DNA of 64,000 nt, from the NCBI GenBank assembly GCA_031213475.1, contig JARUPZ010000003.1:8042813-8106812 (forward strand), given 5' to 3'. This stretch comes from Nereocystis luetkeana (taxonomy: Eukaryota > Sar > Phaeophyceae > Laminariales > Laminariaceae). The notes under the pieces are model-generated. The model had not been told where the DNA came from, searched no databases, and saw only the letters and a program-made list of their open reading frames with translations. Positions 35,616 through 46,383 of this stretch are shown here, one piece after another (positions within the stretch are counted from its first letter, which is position 1; each line of letters begins with the position of its first letter). Position numbers and translations under genes: made by a program.

Positions 35616-36455
35616 CTTCAGAAAGCAAGTTCCACGCGGGGCAGGAGGACACATTTCGTCAGAAGGTCGACCTCTCGCTCGCGTCTTTTTTTTTTTAGGC
35701 TTCCAGAAAACAATTGCCTATCGGGGTTTTACCCTAGCACTTAGCTGTAAAGAGTTTACGTCCTGCGTCGCGACCGCCCGACGCATGCGACACACAGCTT
35801 TGAAGTGCATACCGAAGAGATAGGTGAGCTGCCACGATCATGGCCCTTCACCAACAAGATTCCTATGGATGGGAACACACGTGTCCGTCAGGTTGGCTGC
35901 GCTTTAGATTGCTGTGTGTGAGTCGCACTCGCAGGGGGCTAATGGAACGCTGCTCGGACAGCCCATCCAGTACCTGTACCTTGTCCCAAAGACTGAGGGT
36001 AAAGAGTGATATACTGGCGCAACATGACTGACCGGGCGAAGTTATATACCATGGGCGGCTTCCTGTAAACCTATCAGCATGTCGCAAAGTATTGCGGTGG
36101 ATCAATACATGGTTTTTACGGTTTCGATACTCGGTGCTGTTTTAAATCAGGTACCTGGAATGCAAATCGCGAGATGCTTAGTTTATAGCATATGAGATAT
36201 CGGTTTTTCCGATTCATTTTTTTGAGGTTGCGCATGCGCCTACTACGGTGATACGAAAACTCGTGTTCAACGGCAACGCTGTGATCTAGGTGGCTATACT
36301 GCATGAAATTGCGTGGCGAACTATCATGGGGAGTGAATTATTGCCTAGCACAACTGGACCGGGTCGGCAAATCTCGCTGGATAGGTAACGCTGAGCATCT
36401 GTTTTTTCGCCCGTCAAGCGTCTAACGATATTTCTAGGTCTGAAGTGCAACCACG

Positions 36456-36507
36456 ATGCCTCCACAAGATCGACGCGGTCGGACAGGAGGCGCCCTAAAC
36501 AAGAAGG
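36456..36507 (+). CDS. Possible first exon of the 36.6-kb gene
   Basis: ATG followed by 17 codons (MPPQDRRGRTGGALNKK) reaches a donor gtaaat in phase 1. It lies just upstream of the convincing terminal exon, which wants phase 0, so the two cannot be joined directly. It may be a first exon with a missing middle exon, or chance. Confidence 0.25.
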
Positions 36508-36634
36508 GTAAATTCACGGCGGCGCATTTAAATATCGCACCATGTCACCTGTACTTGCTGTTACCTGATGTGTTAGGTCTTCTACTGTTATTTATGCACC
36601 CTGGCGTGTATGAGATAGCTATTGATATACGAAG

Positions 36635-36889
36635 TACGTCGATAACTCACTGGTCCATCATTCTTTCGAGGTCCTCGACGCGATTGTGTCTGGCGTAGCT
36701 GAAAATGTCTTCCACCTCGTCCTGCCGGAAGGCGAATTGCTTTTGCTTGTCCACCCTAAGGCTAGTCTGAACAGTGTGGTGCACGTGCAAGGTTACGCAA
36801 GGGAAGAGTGCGCAATGGGCGGAAACGGCGTAACCATCGATAATCCTGAAGTGTGGAGCTTTAAAGGGAGATTATACATAACACGCTAG
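36635..36889 (+). CDS. Terminal exon of an unrecognised gene
   Basis: This exon of about 84 codons ends in TAG. It starts at 36635 after tatacgaag, or at 36671 after ctttcgag; both acceptors are phase 0. Its composition is clearly protein-like: EVLDAIVSGVAENVFHLVLP, EGELLLLVHPKASLNSVVHV, then NPEVWSFKGRLYITR at the end. The alternating hydrophobic pattern suggests a beta-rich or mixed fold. I recognise no family. Upstream exons are unknown; the short ATG exon at 36456 does not match in phase. It lies between the ankyrin exons and the 38.3-39.8 kb exons, both on the opposite strand. Confidence 0.55.
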   Translation, partial: YVDNSLVHHSFEVLDAIVSGVAENVFHLVLPEGELLLLVHPKASLNSVVHVQGYAREECAMGGNGVTIDNPEVWSFKGRLYITR

Positions 36890-38311
36890 GTATATTGTAG
36901 TTACTGATTTATGGGTACCGTAGACCTCTGTGGTATTTTAAATGCGACGTCTATCTGGACAAGCCTTGAACCACAGGAGTGATGCATGCACGTTACGGAC
37001 GACACGCATTGTAAAAACCCCGCATGTTTGTCGTGACAGGTTTACCGAATGAGTAGTAAATCGGGGCTTGTGCACCAATGACCCTGCCGAATCTTCTCTA
37101 AACACCGTCCAACAGCATCGATATAGAATAGAACTACATACTTAGATCACAACCCCTGAGCGTGCTCGGTCGGTGCATCTCTGGCCTCTCAGAGCTCCCA
37201 CTTCCAAACCGCCTCCTTTCATTACTTGCCGGACCTTTCCAGCAGTTCTTTGTTTTCTCGGTCCTTTCTTCCTTTTTTCTTCTTTCGTTTTGTGTGCATG
37301 CGTGTTCTCCGAGCACAGCATCGCGGGAGGACCCGGCACCGTCGCGGGTGTCAGCGGGTGCTGGCGGGTAGAGGGTGGGTTGCAAGGAGCGCGGTCGCCG
37401 CTTTCGTGCCTAGGCGTCGCGTGTGCCTCGAGACACGAGGGATGCATGAACTGGCTTTGTCTGGCTTTGATTTATGATTGTTGATAGAGTATGTACGAGT
37501 TTCTAAAGGTCGTTCGGGAGGACAAGGTAATATTCAAGCGGTGCTTACTTTTGCGACCACGCTGGAGTTGAAAGAGGGAGGTGTGCAGTTTGAACACCAA
37601 CGTTATCGAGCTGGCGAACGACGGCCACGGTGAGCACCGGGCTTCACGCGGGGCGGGCGACGGGGCTGATTGTGGCAAAGAGTGATGAAAGCCTTACCCG
37701 GACCGAATCGGTGGCGAGGTGGTCGCGAGAGGAGCGGGCGGCGTCCGAGGCTGAGAGAGAAGCTCTTCTGTGCAATTTTTTCTTTTCTTCTTTTCGACCG
37801 GGTGTAAGGTGTTCCAATCAGGCAGAAAAATATTACACGAGAGGGACGGGGATTTTTTTTCCTTTCCGAGTTTTCGGTTTCATTTTCATTGTTTTTGCTG
37901 CTGTGCCGTGCTGTGCTTTCGCTTTCTTCGTACATACAATACAGACATACCTGGTACCAAGTAGAGCACATCGAAATAGGAAAATAAGTACAGACAGCAG
38001 TAGTACCCTACCTGGGGTGTATGTACGTACGTACGACATCCGCGACGCGAAGCGTATATGTGGCATCCAAGCTGACGTCGGAGCTGTTTTTTCCTGAAGC
38101 ATGGCGGCGGGACTCTTGGCGTTGTTATCAAGTCGCCGGTTTGCAGTTACGATCCTTGAAAACACTAAACTCAATCGTGGACCTCTGTTCGCTTCGCATG
38201 ATTCGATGTACTTTTTTCCTTCCTGAGCGAAGCGCCTTGTATATCTTATCACATAAGTGTTGGCGAGTACAGTATTGTAGTAGTGGTAGATTACTAAACC
38301 TGTGTGTTCAC
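36890..38311. other. Intergenic or intronic stretch without a supported gene
   Basis: No exon passes the phase test here. Weak candidates are a 12-codon ATG exon at 37491-37526 followed 62 bp later by a CAG acceptor, and a minus-strand patch near 37695-37770 ending at a strong donor (gtaagg) and open in all three frames. The rest is pyrimidine-rich with TACCTGGTACC-type motifs. Confidence 0.4.
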
Positions 38312-39797
38312 CTGCGCCCTCGCTGGCACCCCCTCGTGAGGATTAGAGTACTTAGGCCGTCTCATATGGACCTCTGCTGGTTTGTGCTGCGATCCGTGCC
38401 CGTACTTATCGTCTCTTGACATTCCACGGGCTGGTGGTGCTGCAAAGCGTTCGCGGTCACTGCTGTTACTTTCGCTAATACAGGACCCAGCATTGCGCCG
38501 ATCGACGGGCGCCCTTTCCGCGTTCCTGGACAAGCGATTAGGACCATATTTTGTACCCGATCGTCCGTTGTCCGTACCGTTTCGATCCGAGGGGAAGCCG
38601 TAGGCTGGTGCGCCGCTCCGAGATTCGAGATCGTCCTGGGATGGGGATGAAGGTTATCATTCAGACACTGTTGGCTTCCATTGATACGCGTCACAGGATC
38701 CTGCACAGCCATCGACTCTGATACTACTGTATCAATCCGTAGCACAAAAGTAGCTAAAGTACTGTTACTGCTGTATATTGATCGGTGATATTGGTCTTAT
38801 CACAGGAATACGAGATCATCATGAGTTTTGGCCTTTCGTGATCGGTCACAACATATATTTCGATGTCACGGCGCAGACGCTCTACCAGTACGCTGCTCTC
38901 TCGCCATGCAAATGTGTATGCCCGCAAAACAACGAAGTTTCATAGGATTCGACTCTCGAGCGCAGCCGCTGTGCTCACTGCAGCAGCAGTAGGGATAACT
39001 CAGAAGATGAGGCACGTACGCTGGTAGTAGTAGTAGTCCACTATCACCGTCTGCCCAGTATGTGAGAGATGCGTATTGACAGAGTTTTGAAGCTTGGAAG
39101 TTGCCTGGACGTTTCCCTTCCAAGCCACCGACCGTCGCTACTGCTGGATACCACTGGCGGTTAGTCGGTACAACTGGTATTCACGAGACATGTGCGTGAT
39201 GTTGTCGTATCGCCTCTTGACAGCAGTTCGCACGGTGTACAGCACCTGTGCAAGCACTTGTCACACCTCAAAGGCCGTGAATGTGCTCCTCCCGGTGTCA
39301 GGCTCGACCGTCGACACGTAGTCCGTCTCGGACCCTCTCGTAGTATCTCTGGCCGTCTCCATTCCTCTTGCTGTATCTCTTGCCGTCTCCATTCCTCTCG
39401 CGGTATCTCTTGCCGTCTCCATTCCTCTCGCGGTATCTCTTGCCGTCTCCATTCCTCTCGCGGTATCTCTTGCCGTCTCCATCTCTGATTCGTTACCGCC
39501 GCGGGCAGTAATAAAGGCCGCTCCTTCCCTGCCACGACCCCTTCCCGCGACCGTTGCATTGCCGCTGCCACTCCTCTTGCCTTCTCGCGTCGTGTCTACA
39601 TACATGGTGCGCTCACGAATTTCGGGTGCCTCTCGTCGGTGCAAAGAACCTGGCGAGTTCTGTTTTTTTCGGGAGTTGTTACCCCATACGGGTTCGATTT
39701 GGGTCTGCTGCGAGCGATGGCTATTAACCGACCATTTATTGGCCCTCTCCATGCGAGATCCGACAGCCGCAAGAGGACGATCGTGTCGAGCATGCAT
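38312..39797 (-). CDS. Low-complexity protein with decapeptide repeats, partial
   Basis: Two exons fit in phase 0: ~39797-39267, ending at gtgtga, and 38635-38312, entered after a pyrimidine tract and CAG and ending at gtgaac. The first has possible ATGs at 39797 and 39752; the open frame also extends further upstream, so the start is unsure. It contains five copies of a decapeptide, consensus METARDTARG, made by a 30-bp minisatellite. The second exon gives 108 residues rich in Arg, Ser, Asn, Gly and Pro, with no stop, and is probably disordered. No domain is recognised. Coding must continue at lower coordinates. It could be the N-terminal part of the ankyrin gene (same strand, 35.6 kb), but no bridging exon was proven. 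Confidence 0.5.
39331..39480 (-). repeat. 30-bp minisatellite, five units
   Basis: Near-perfect 30-bp units (TATCTCTTGCCGTCTCCATT core on the plus strand). The last three copies are identical and the first two diverged. On the minus strand they read in frame as METARDTARG. A period divisible by three preserves the frame. Confidence 0.92.
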
Positions 39798-40644
39798 ACT
39801 GGCCGCCCTTCGATCTACTTGCGCCCTATGCCCGTGAACTGGGTTGATCTTTGTGACCGAAACGCACGAGAACGACGACGAGCACAAAATGTTGTATGAG
39901 TAGATTTTCCAACCGCAACGTATCCAGCCGCACGAACAAGCTTTTTTTTTTTTCTTTTTTGTTTACCAGAAAATTCAAAGAAAATGTAAGTACCAGGTAT
40001 TTCATATGGTAATTTAATAAAAAAGAAACTTGTCCTGTACGAGTAGATGTGACGTTGACCCCGGTAGCATGTACTCATAGAGTGACTTACCTGGGAATTA
40101 CATACGAATACAATACGCGAGAACGGCGTATCATACAACTTGCCAACTTCAGTGAAAAAGGGGGTGTACTCGTAGACAAAATAGACAAGCCTACGAGTAC
40201 GAGTATTACGCAGATTGCAAAGCGGACTCACAGGCTGTCACAGCTGACGTATTTCATAATTTTTTTGGAAAAAGTGTACCAGGTACCTGGTATTTATTTT
40301 TAAAAATTCGGGATTTATTGGGTCTGTCGCATCTGTCTCAATTCAAAGTCGACCAATCAGCAATACAAACAATAAAAACACTGCTGCTGCGGGAGAAGCG
40401 AGGCGGAATACAGCAGTCTGGGGTTCGCACCCCCTCAACACAAAAGGAGAGGAGACCGCTCGCGAAGCACGTGGCGCCAAGCTCTCCCTGTGCAGTGGGG
40501 AGGGAATGCAATCGAGAGTCCAAAAGGAGGCCAACATCTACAGGTATGCTGCCTGCGCCCACGCCTGTGATTGCTTCGATGGCGCTGAAGTGCTGCTGTC
40601 TGCGCATTTCGTGTTGTTCGTCGTTTGTTGCCCCGCTCTACAAC

Positions 40645-40741
40645 TTAACCCTTTTAGAACCGCAGTCCCGTTCTGGGGACAAACCAGTCAAATTTCAAGT
40701 AGTTTTGTCCCCAAACGGGACTGCGGTTCTAAAGGGGTTAA
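40645..40741. mobile_element. TTAA-flanked palindromic MITE, piggyBac-like
   Basis: TTAA followed by inverted repeats CCCTTTTAGAACCGCAGTCC at one end and the matching GGACTGCGGTTCTAAAGGGG at the other, then TTAA. Precise TTAA flanks and CCC ends are typical of piggyBac-superfamily insertions. It carries no transposase. Confidence 0.82.
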
Positions 40742-41458
40742 AAACTACTGGCTGTATTATTTACTTGCAGATAGATGTGTAACGCTACGGGTTGTGTACT
40801 GCTTGCTGTAATACCGCTGCACAAATACGGTTGGGGCGCTCAGAGCACACACCCCGTCGTGGGTAGACGCTAGAGCGTACGCGTCATACCTGCACGGCGT
40901 GATGCCGGGCATATATATCCACAAGGAAGCATATTAGTGTTGCTGTTCTACCGCTGTAGGCTTGTCCTTGGGTGGCGTGTGTTCCCTGGGATGAGGCTGC
41001 GCTCCGCTGTTGCTGGTCTCACTTACCGTGGGTACGTATATGCGTGCCCCTTTCGGAACGAAGCGATTGATTGTCGTTGTACTGCTTCATTTATTTACCT
41101 GTTTACATACAACAACTAACTGCTGTCTGTTTATTAGGCACGTACTTATTTTTTAAGTACATACATACCTGCATGTACTTCTGCTACTACTCCTGCTGTG
41201 TATACTCGTACTGCTGCTGCTGTTGGTTCGTGTGTTCTGCCTGCTTGCCGCTGCTGTGCGGTTGTCCGTATACGAGCCCGAGCGCTGCCGCCCGTATCAT
41301 GAGTACTTCTCTCACCTTGTACCTGGCCGTTTCACCCGTACGACGAGGGGTACTCGTACTATACCAGGCATACGTTTTCGTGTGGAAACCCATACCGGTA
41401 CAGCAGAATTTCTAGGAGATTGTTGGTGGGCGTACACTGGTACTAGTACAGCAGTGTG

Positions 41459-41512
41459 CAGGGGGGGCGGGGGGCGGTAGGGGGGGGGGGGGGGGGGGGG
41501 AGCGGAGAGGGG
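41459..41512. repeat. Poly-G tract
   Basis: Interrupted G runs with one stretch of about 21 G. Other long C/G tracts lie at 5101-5122, 13366-13388, 15061-15076, 15667-15682, 16371-16390, 45439-45474 and 63750-63790. Most adjoin dispersed repeat copies. Confidence 0.85.
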
Positions 41513-42005
41513 GGCGCTTTGCTCAAACTCTCGCCCACCGGGCATGAAATGGCACCTATGTTGCTTCCCCCACAAAAAAAAATCGCTTTTGGCCCTATAC
41601 CAATACTAATAATGATACCAGTATCCCCCAGAGATCCACACCTGGGAGCACCACCTCTCTATTTTTGTCGAACGCTGCGTACGTATTGCGTAGTCTTGGT
41701 AACTCCAGCCCCACATCTAATCCGCAAATGCACGAATCACCCTGCGATGGGCTGTTTGGTGCCCTCACGACAGCAGTGTGGCAAAGCGGCAGCAGCAGTT
41801 TTGGCTACCTCTATTTGTTCTCCCCGAACCCGGAAAATAAATACCAGGTACGAGTACCAGTAAATATTTGAAAGAAAACTTAAACTTCTGTACCTATACT
41901 TGAAAAAAAAGACACGTCACCACGATCACTCGATTGCTCAAGCGCAACGAACACGAGACAAACACGAGCACGGCGTGGTCAAGCAGTCACGGGCACACGA
42001 TCACT

Positions 42006-42036
<31 letters not shown>
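42006..42036. repeat. (CAG)n microsatellite
   Basis: Ten perfect CAG units in non-coding, repeat-rich DNA. Confidence 0.93.
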
Positions 42037-42037
<1 letters not shown>

Positions 42038-42274
42038 AGCGGCCCTGGAGCAACACTCGACTAGAGCAGCACTCGTACGCCTGTTGTTGCAGTTGTTTTC
42101 GTCTCCCCGAATTCGAAAAATAAATAACAAATGATAAATACCGCCATTTATTATCGTAAAAAGTCAGGTTCTCTCACCACTAAAGTGACACTCTTGTGTA
42201 CCCAAAAGAATGCAGAATGTGGTTCCAAATCGTCATTGGAATTTTTAAAATGATGAAACAGGGAATATGGCACT

Positions 42275-42637
42275 GTTTTTTTTTTGTTTTTTTTTTGTAT
42301 TTTTTTTGTTTTGCTCATCCCATTTATTATCTTCGCTCATCTTCTTCTCTCTCTCCTTCCAACTCAGATCCGGGGTCACATAGCAGGCTCTTCGACCCCC
42401 TTCCCGCTACGGTACGTGCCTTCGTTTTTATCGCTAGAAAATTTCAGCCTTTGCTTCCCTCGTCGACTCGCATCAAATTGTGTCTACGCACGCTGCAAGG
42501 CGCTCTCAACAATTGAATCTTTTATTTTTTTTATTTTTGCAAATAAAGTCAAATGTCCGACCCACCTGGGGCTCGAACCCAGAACTCAAACACAAGTAGA
42601 ATTCGAGGTTAACCACTTGAACCACCGGGGCGACCGG
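42275..42637 (-). mobile_element. tRNA-derived SINE, apparently full length
   Basis: Reading the minus strand from 42637: a tRNA-like head (~42637-42560) with box A-like TGGTTCAAGTGG and box B GGGTTCGAGCCCC, a body with GAAGGCACGTACCGTAGCGG and a G-rich tract, then GAGAGAGAAGAAGATGAGCG and an A-rich tail (poly-T at 42275-42310 on the plus strand). Related bodies occur at 14975-15240, 18055-18290, 21370-21490, 29670-29800 and 45440-45540. The cloverleaf is too degenerate for a working tRNA. Confidence 0.75.
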
Positions 42638-42849
42638 TGTGAGGATTGTATATCACTCAACTTTGCAAGCTGCGTAATATGTCTCGTCTATTGTTGTTGT
42701 TCTCACATTAACTCACAATTCAATGCAGTCCGTGGTCGCAGGACAGGCTCCAATAACTCTGGAGTGGAAGAAATACCTCAAGTAAAAACAGAGGCAAAAA
42801 AACAAAAAACAAGCATACGCACTCCATAGATTGCGTATGTCGTGCCTGT

Positions 42850-43046
42850 CGTATCTAGTATGATGACATGGCTTTGCATTGCCCACTGCAGTTCACACTG
42901 CACACGTGGCAACGTAGTATCTCTGTGGCGTAGCTTTGTGACCACAGAACTTGTATCTCTTCTAGGATTGAAGAATCGGCACGGACACTGGTTGTGCTGG
43001 ATGTCGACGGGTAGAAAGAACGGTTTAATGTGAAGAACACACACAC
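42850..43046. repeat. Left arm of a ~190-bp inverted repeat pair
   Basis: Pairs with 45983-46178. Both contain AACGTAGTATCTCTG-type sequence, TCTAGGATTGAAGAATCGGC (or its complement) and GACGGGTAGAAAGAACGGTT. The arms lie 3 kb apart in opposite orientation. Confidence 0.75.
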
Positions 43047-43315
43047 ACACTCCACCACTGCAGACACCAGGGAAGCAAAAAGGAGACTATTAATAGCAGA
43101 CAAAAACCTAGAAAAAGAAGATGAAGCTAAGCAAAACAAAAACAAAAACAAAACTAAAACAGACGCAGATAGCAAAACGCAAAAAAAAAAAAAAAAGGCA
43201 AAACGGACCATACTAACAAAGACACAAAGAGGTACAAACGGGAATGAAAGAAAAAAAATATCCCATTTTTACTAAATTTCCCAATTTTATGATAAAGCCG
43301 ATTTGATTTTTTTAT

Positions 43316-43412
43316 TTAACCCTTTTAGAACCGCAGTCCCGTTTGGGGATAAAACTACTTGAAAATTGAATGGATTGTCCCCAGAACGGGACTGCGGTTC
43401 TAAAAGGGTTAA
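43316..43412. mobile_element. TTAA-flanked palindromic MITE, piggyBac-like
   Basis: Same family as the 40.6-kb copy: 97 bp including both TTAA, with inverted arms of about 38 bp around a short unpaired centre. Confidence 0.83.
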
Positions 43413-44165
43413 CGTACTGGCTGTGAGCAAGTTTTTTTAGGAGGTAATAATTAATAGAACTCCTACGTACGTAAGCCCCTGGTACCAGGTATGTTTTATT
43501 TTTTTTAGAGGAGTAGTATTCATTATTATTAATTATTATTTCTCTTGCCATCCGACAATGTGATTATTGTGTTTTTGCTAAACTCGGGTATACCTGGCTA
43601 CTTTTCAGCCAAAATCAGCTACTCTCTAAAACAAGTACAAAACACACCCCAGGAACTCTGCTGCTGTTGGCCAGGCTGACATCGTAACTGATTTTGGCTC
43701 GAAAAGGCAAAGGTATACTTGTTTTTTTCTACTCTGTCTAGCTTTCAACTCATTTTGGCCAACTTTGAAACAATCAGAGAGACCATACGTACACTCTGTT
43801 GTTTCTCTCCGTACGCGTCTGCCCTCCCTCGGTTCAAATTAATACCTGGTATGTTTTAACGTACGAGTATAAACTCTGTACTCGTACGTCGTACGTAAAA
43901 GTACCCATTTGTACATGCATACCGCTGTAGTCAGCAGCCACAACTTGATTAGTGGTGGGAACGGGGGAACTCTATGTTGTAGTTGAGATGATATACCCGC
44001 GGCCATGTTATTAATAGTTCAGTTTGCACATTGGTTTTATCTTGTGTGCGCTTTCTTCGTCTCAAGTACCTGTTAGGCAGCCGGATTTCGATTTTTTTGT
44101 TTTTTGGATCTCCCTAGCTAAGGTTCCAGCACCTCTGTGTGACCACGGACTCCTTCGTCTGAGAG

Positions 44166-44262
44166 TTAACCCTTTTAGAACTGCAGTCCCATTTTGGGGA
44201 CAAACTACTCAAATTTCAAGTAGTTTGTCCCCAAAACGGGACTCCGGTCCTAAAAGGGTTAA
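44166..44262. mobile_element. TTAA-flanked palindromic MITE, piggyBac-like
   Basis: 97 bp with both TTAA sites. A few substitutions in the inner arms (CTGCAG for CCGCAG on one side, ACTCCGG on the other) reduce the pairing slightly. Confidence 0.82.
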
Positions 44263-44654
44263 GAGCAACAACATGCGTACGCCGGTTCACTTTTTCGTCT
44301 TTGTGGTGTACGACGTGCTTCAGTTATAAAAATAGTCGTTGTGATGTGTACTCTGTTGTTTCCCATCGTCACAGCAGTCGATACAGCACCATGTTCTTTG
44401 TCTGCACCACCCCGCGTCGAGTTGGTTTCAGGTTTGGTACGGCAAGATAATTGCGTGCCGAGCAGGCGGTTCCGCCAGGACGGTCTAGAAGATTTGAAGC
44501 TGTCAAGGGGGGGCGGGCGCCAGAGTAAATACCCTCTTGGCGCCCCCGCCGGGGCGAAACAAACGAAGCCCATTAATGGTGACTCTCTGCAGGTCCAAGT
44601 TGAGCCCGTGCTATCTACACCCTAATGAAAACAAAACAATAATGCAGTTTTTGG

Positions 44655-44905
44655 AGGCCATGTGGCACGCTTAATGCTTTGGGCGCATTCTTTTGTTACC
44701 GGACTTTCATGGACAGAACACCGCTCGTGGCGCGCGTTTTTTACATGGTTTCAGTATATGTACTTGATTTGGGCTCAAACGGATGAGGTATACCTGGCTT
44801 CGGCATTTTCGCTCTTTATTACCAGGTATATTTTTATTTTTTTATTGACATTACGTGTTTTTTAATGAAATTATGTGTTTTTTAATGAAATTATATATGA
44901 TGCGT
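44655..44905. repeat. Dispersed repeat, copy 1 (CCGCTCGTGGCGC)
   Basis: Shares ACCGCTCGTGGCGC, the TTTACATGGTTTCAGTA region and a TGATGTGTTT/TTACGTGTTT-like end with 47765-47965. Contains a TACCAGGTA motif and a tandem TTTTTTAATGAAATTATRTR. Confidence 0.6.
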
Positions 44906-44990
44906 CAGCTGTGAGTTCGACTGATTACATAGTTGATACCTGGCACTCAACTTTGCAAGCTCCCTAATATGTACCAGGTATACGTTATTT

Positions 44991-45205
44991 CTTATCGGAG
45001 AGCTTTTTTCCCAAAATTTCGACATTTTTTTCGCGCAATTTTTCAACTTCCATATTTTCCTGTTTTTTTTTTTCCAATCTTGGAGTGTTTACAAACTTGA
45101 TAGTTTTGCTTCTGGAGAATTTCACGAATATTGACAGAACGCCCCCGTATATCGATACATATCTCCATTTTTCTCCAAACTTTGGAAAAAACGCTCTCCG
45201 ATAAG
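44991..45205. mobile_element. MITE with TTATCGGAGAGC inverted ends
   Basis: ~215 bp bounded by CTTATCGGAGAGC and GCTCTCCGATAAG, each followed inward by a T-rich or A-rich run. The interior contains TTCTGGAGAATTTCACGAAT, shared in inverse orientation with the 56.2-kb copy. Confidence 0.75.
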
Positions 45206-45982
45206 AATGAGCCTCATTGTTCTGTGACCCAAAAAAACAACCATGTACGAAACGTTTTGTGTCTTGCTGTACAGAGCACGTAGCTACTGTAGTACCTGGC
45301 ACGACAAGCACGACCAAACTACGCACCTGGTACTGCTTTTTTCTCTTTAGGTTGTTTTCGCAGGTACCTGGTACGTCTCAAGCCGATTGCGTGGTCGATT
45401 ACAGACAGCAGTAGTCCCGATGTCGACCACCCTTAAATACCCCCCCCCCCCCCGCCCCCCCCCCCCCCCCCCCCTATCTACGGTCTATACGCGCCTTGCT
45501 TTTTTTGTCGCGAGAAAAAGTTCAGTAATTTCTTCCCACCTTCCCCGCCTGTATACACGAGCGCACGGTCGATGTTGGATGATTTCCACGGCGACAGTAG
45601 CTGCCATGATAGTTGCCATGATACATGGCGGTGCGATTGCTGGAGCTCGGGTAGCGGCTGGGCAAAGGATAAGACTGCGTGGCCATTTGTGCATCGACTT
45701 TCTCCAATTCAGGCAGGACAAAGGCCAAACTAACAGATCAGACTGTTATCGCGACATGACATGGTTGAGCTCCTCCGGGCGTGGTGTGTTAGTTGAAGGG
45801 GTCAGGGGAGAGCGCGGCGCCAGTGCAAGAGCGCAGAGTGGTGAATGATACGAAAGGACTATAGCTGTGAGAGGCTGGTTTTGACCAATCCCGGTTTCAA
45901 TCATATTTGACGAAGCGTATAAGGAATAATGCTGATTTTTCGGAAGGATATTCGGTTTATATTGGAATGTCATCTCTGTGTG

Positions 45983-46178
45983 TTCTTCACTATTTAGCTA
46001 TTCTTCACATCAAACCGTTCTTTCTACCCGTCGACATCCAGCACAAAAACAGTGCCCGTGCCGATTCTTCAATCCTAGAAGAGATACAAGTGCTGCGGCC
46101 ACGAAGCTACCCCACAGCAGAGATACTACGTTGCCACGTACCAGGGTATGTAGTAAGCATAACAGTGCGCAATGACCA
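45983..46178. repeat. Right arm of the inverted repeat pair
   Basis: Inverse of 42850-43046 with scattered substitutions. It lies immediately before the SINE-like element at 46185. Confidence 0.75.
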
Positions 46179-46184
46179 TACTAC

Positions 46185-46383
46185 GCCGGTGGCTTGGTAT
46201 AGGTGGTCCGCGTGCCTATCAAGACCAATTTCGGGGGTTCAAGTCCCGCCGAGTGCATGCTCGTAAGACCTACCAGGTATGCCAATGGGACAGCGAAGTT
46301 TCAACAAAAAGTTTGAATTTGAAAGATACCCGCCAAACTTTTTCAGAACACGCTTCCTATGGGCCACGTAAAAAAAAAAAAAG
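46185..46383 (+). mobile_element. tRNA-headed SINE-like element with poly-A tail
   Basis: The head (46185-46258) has box A-like TGGCTTGGTATAGGTGG and box B GGGGGTTCAAGTCCCG. The body includes ACAGCGAAGTTTCAACAAAA and the tail is ~14 A at 46370-46383. Body homologues lie inversely at 28085-28140 and at 47025-47075. Confidence 0.7.

Noticed and set aside
37491-37629. Possible two-exon start MYEFLKVVREDK with a 62-bp intron
   Set aside because: Splice signals are fair, but the intron is far shorter than all others here and nothing downstream continues the frame.
42560-42637. A functional tRNA gene
   Set aside because: Box A and box B are present, but the acceptor stem does not pair and the copy continues into a SINE body with an A-rich tail.
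46185-46258. A functional tRNA gene
   Set aside because: The T arm is good but the acceptor stem does not close, and the same head recurs at 18208-18287 with a repeat body.
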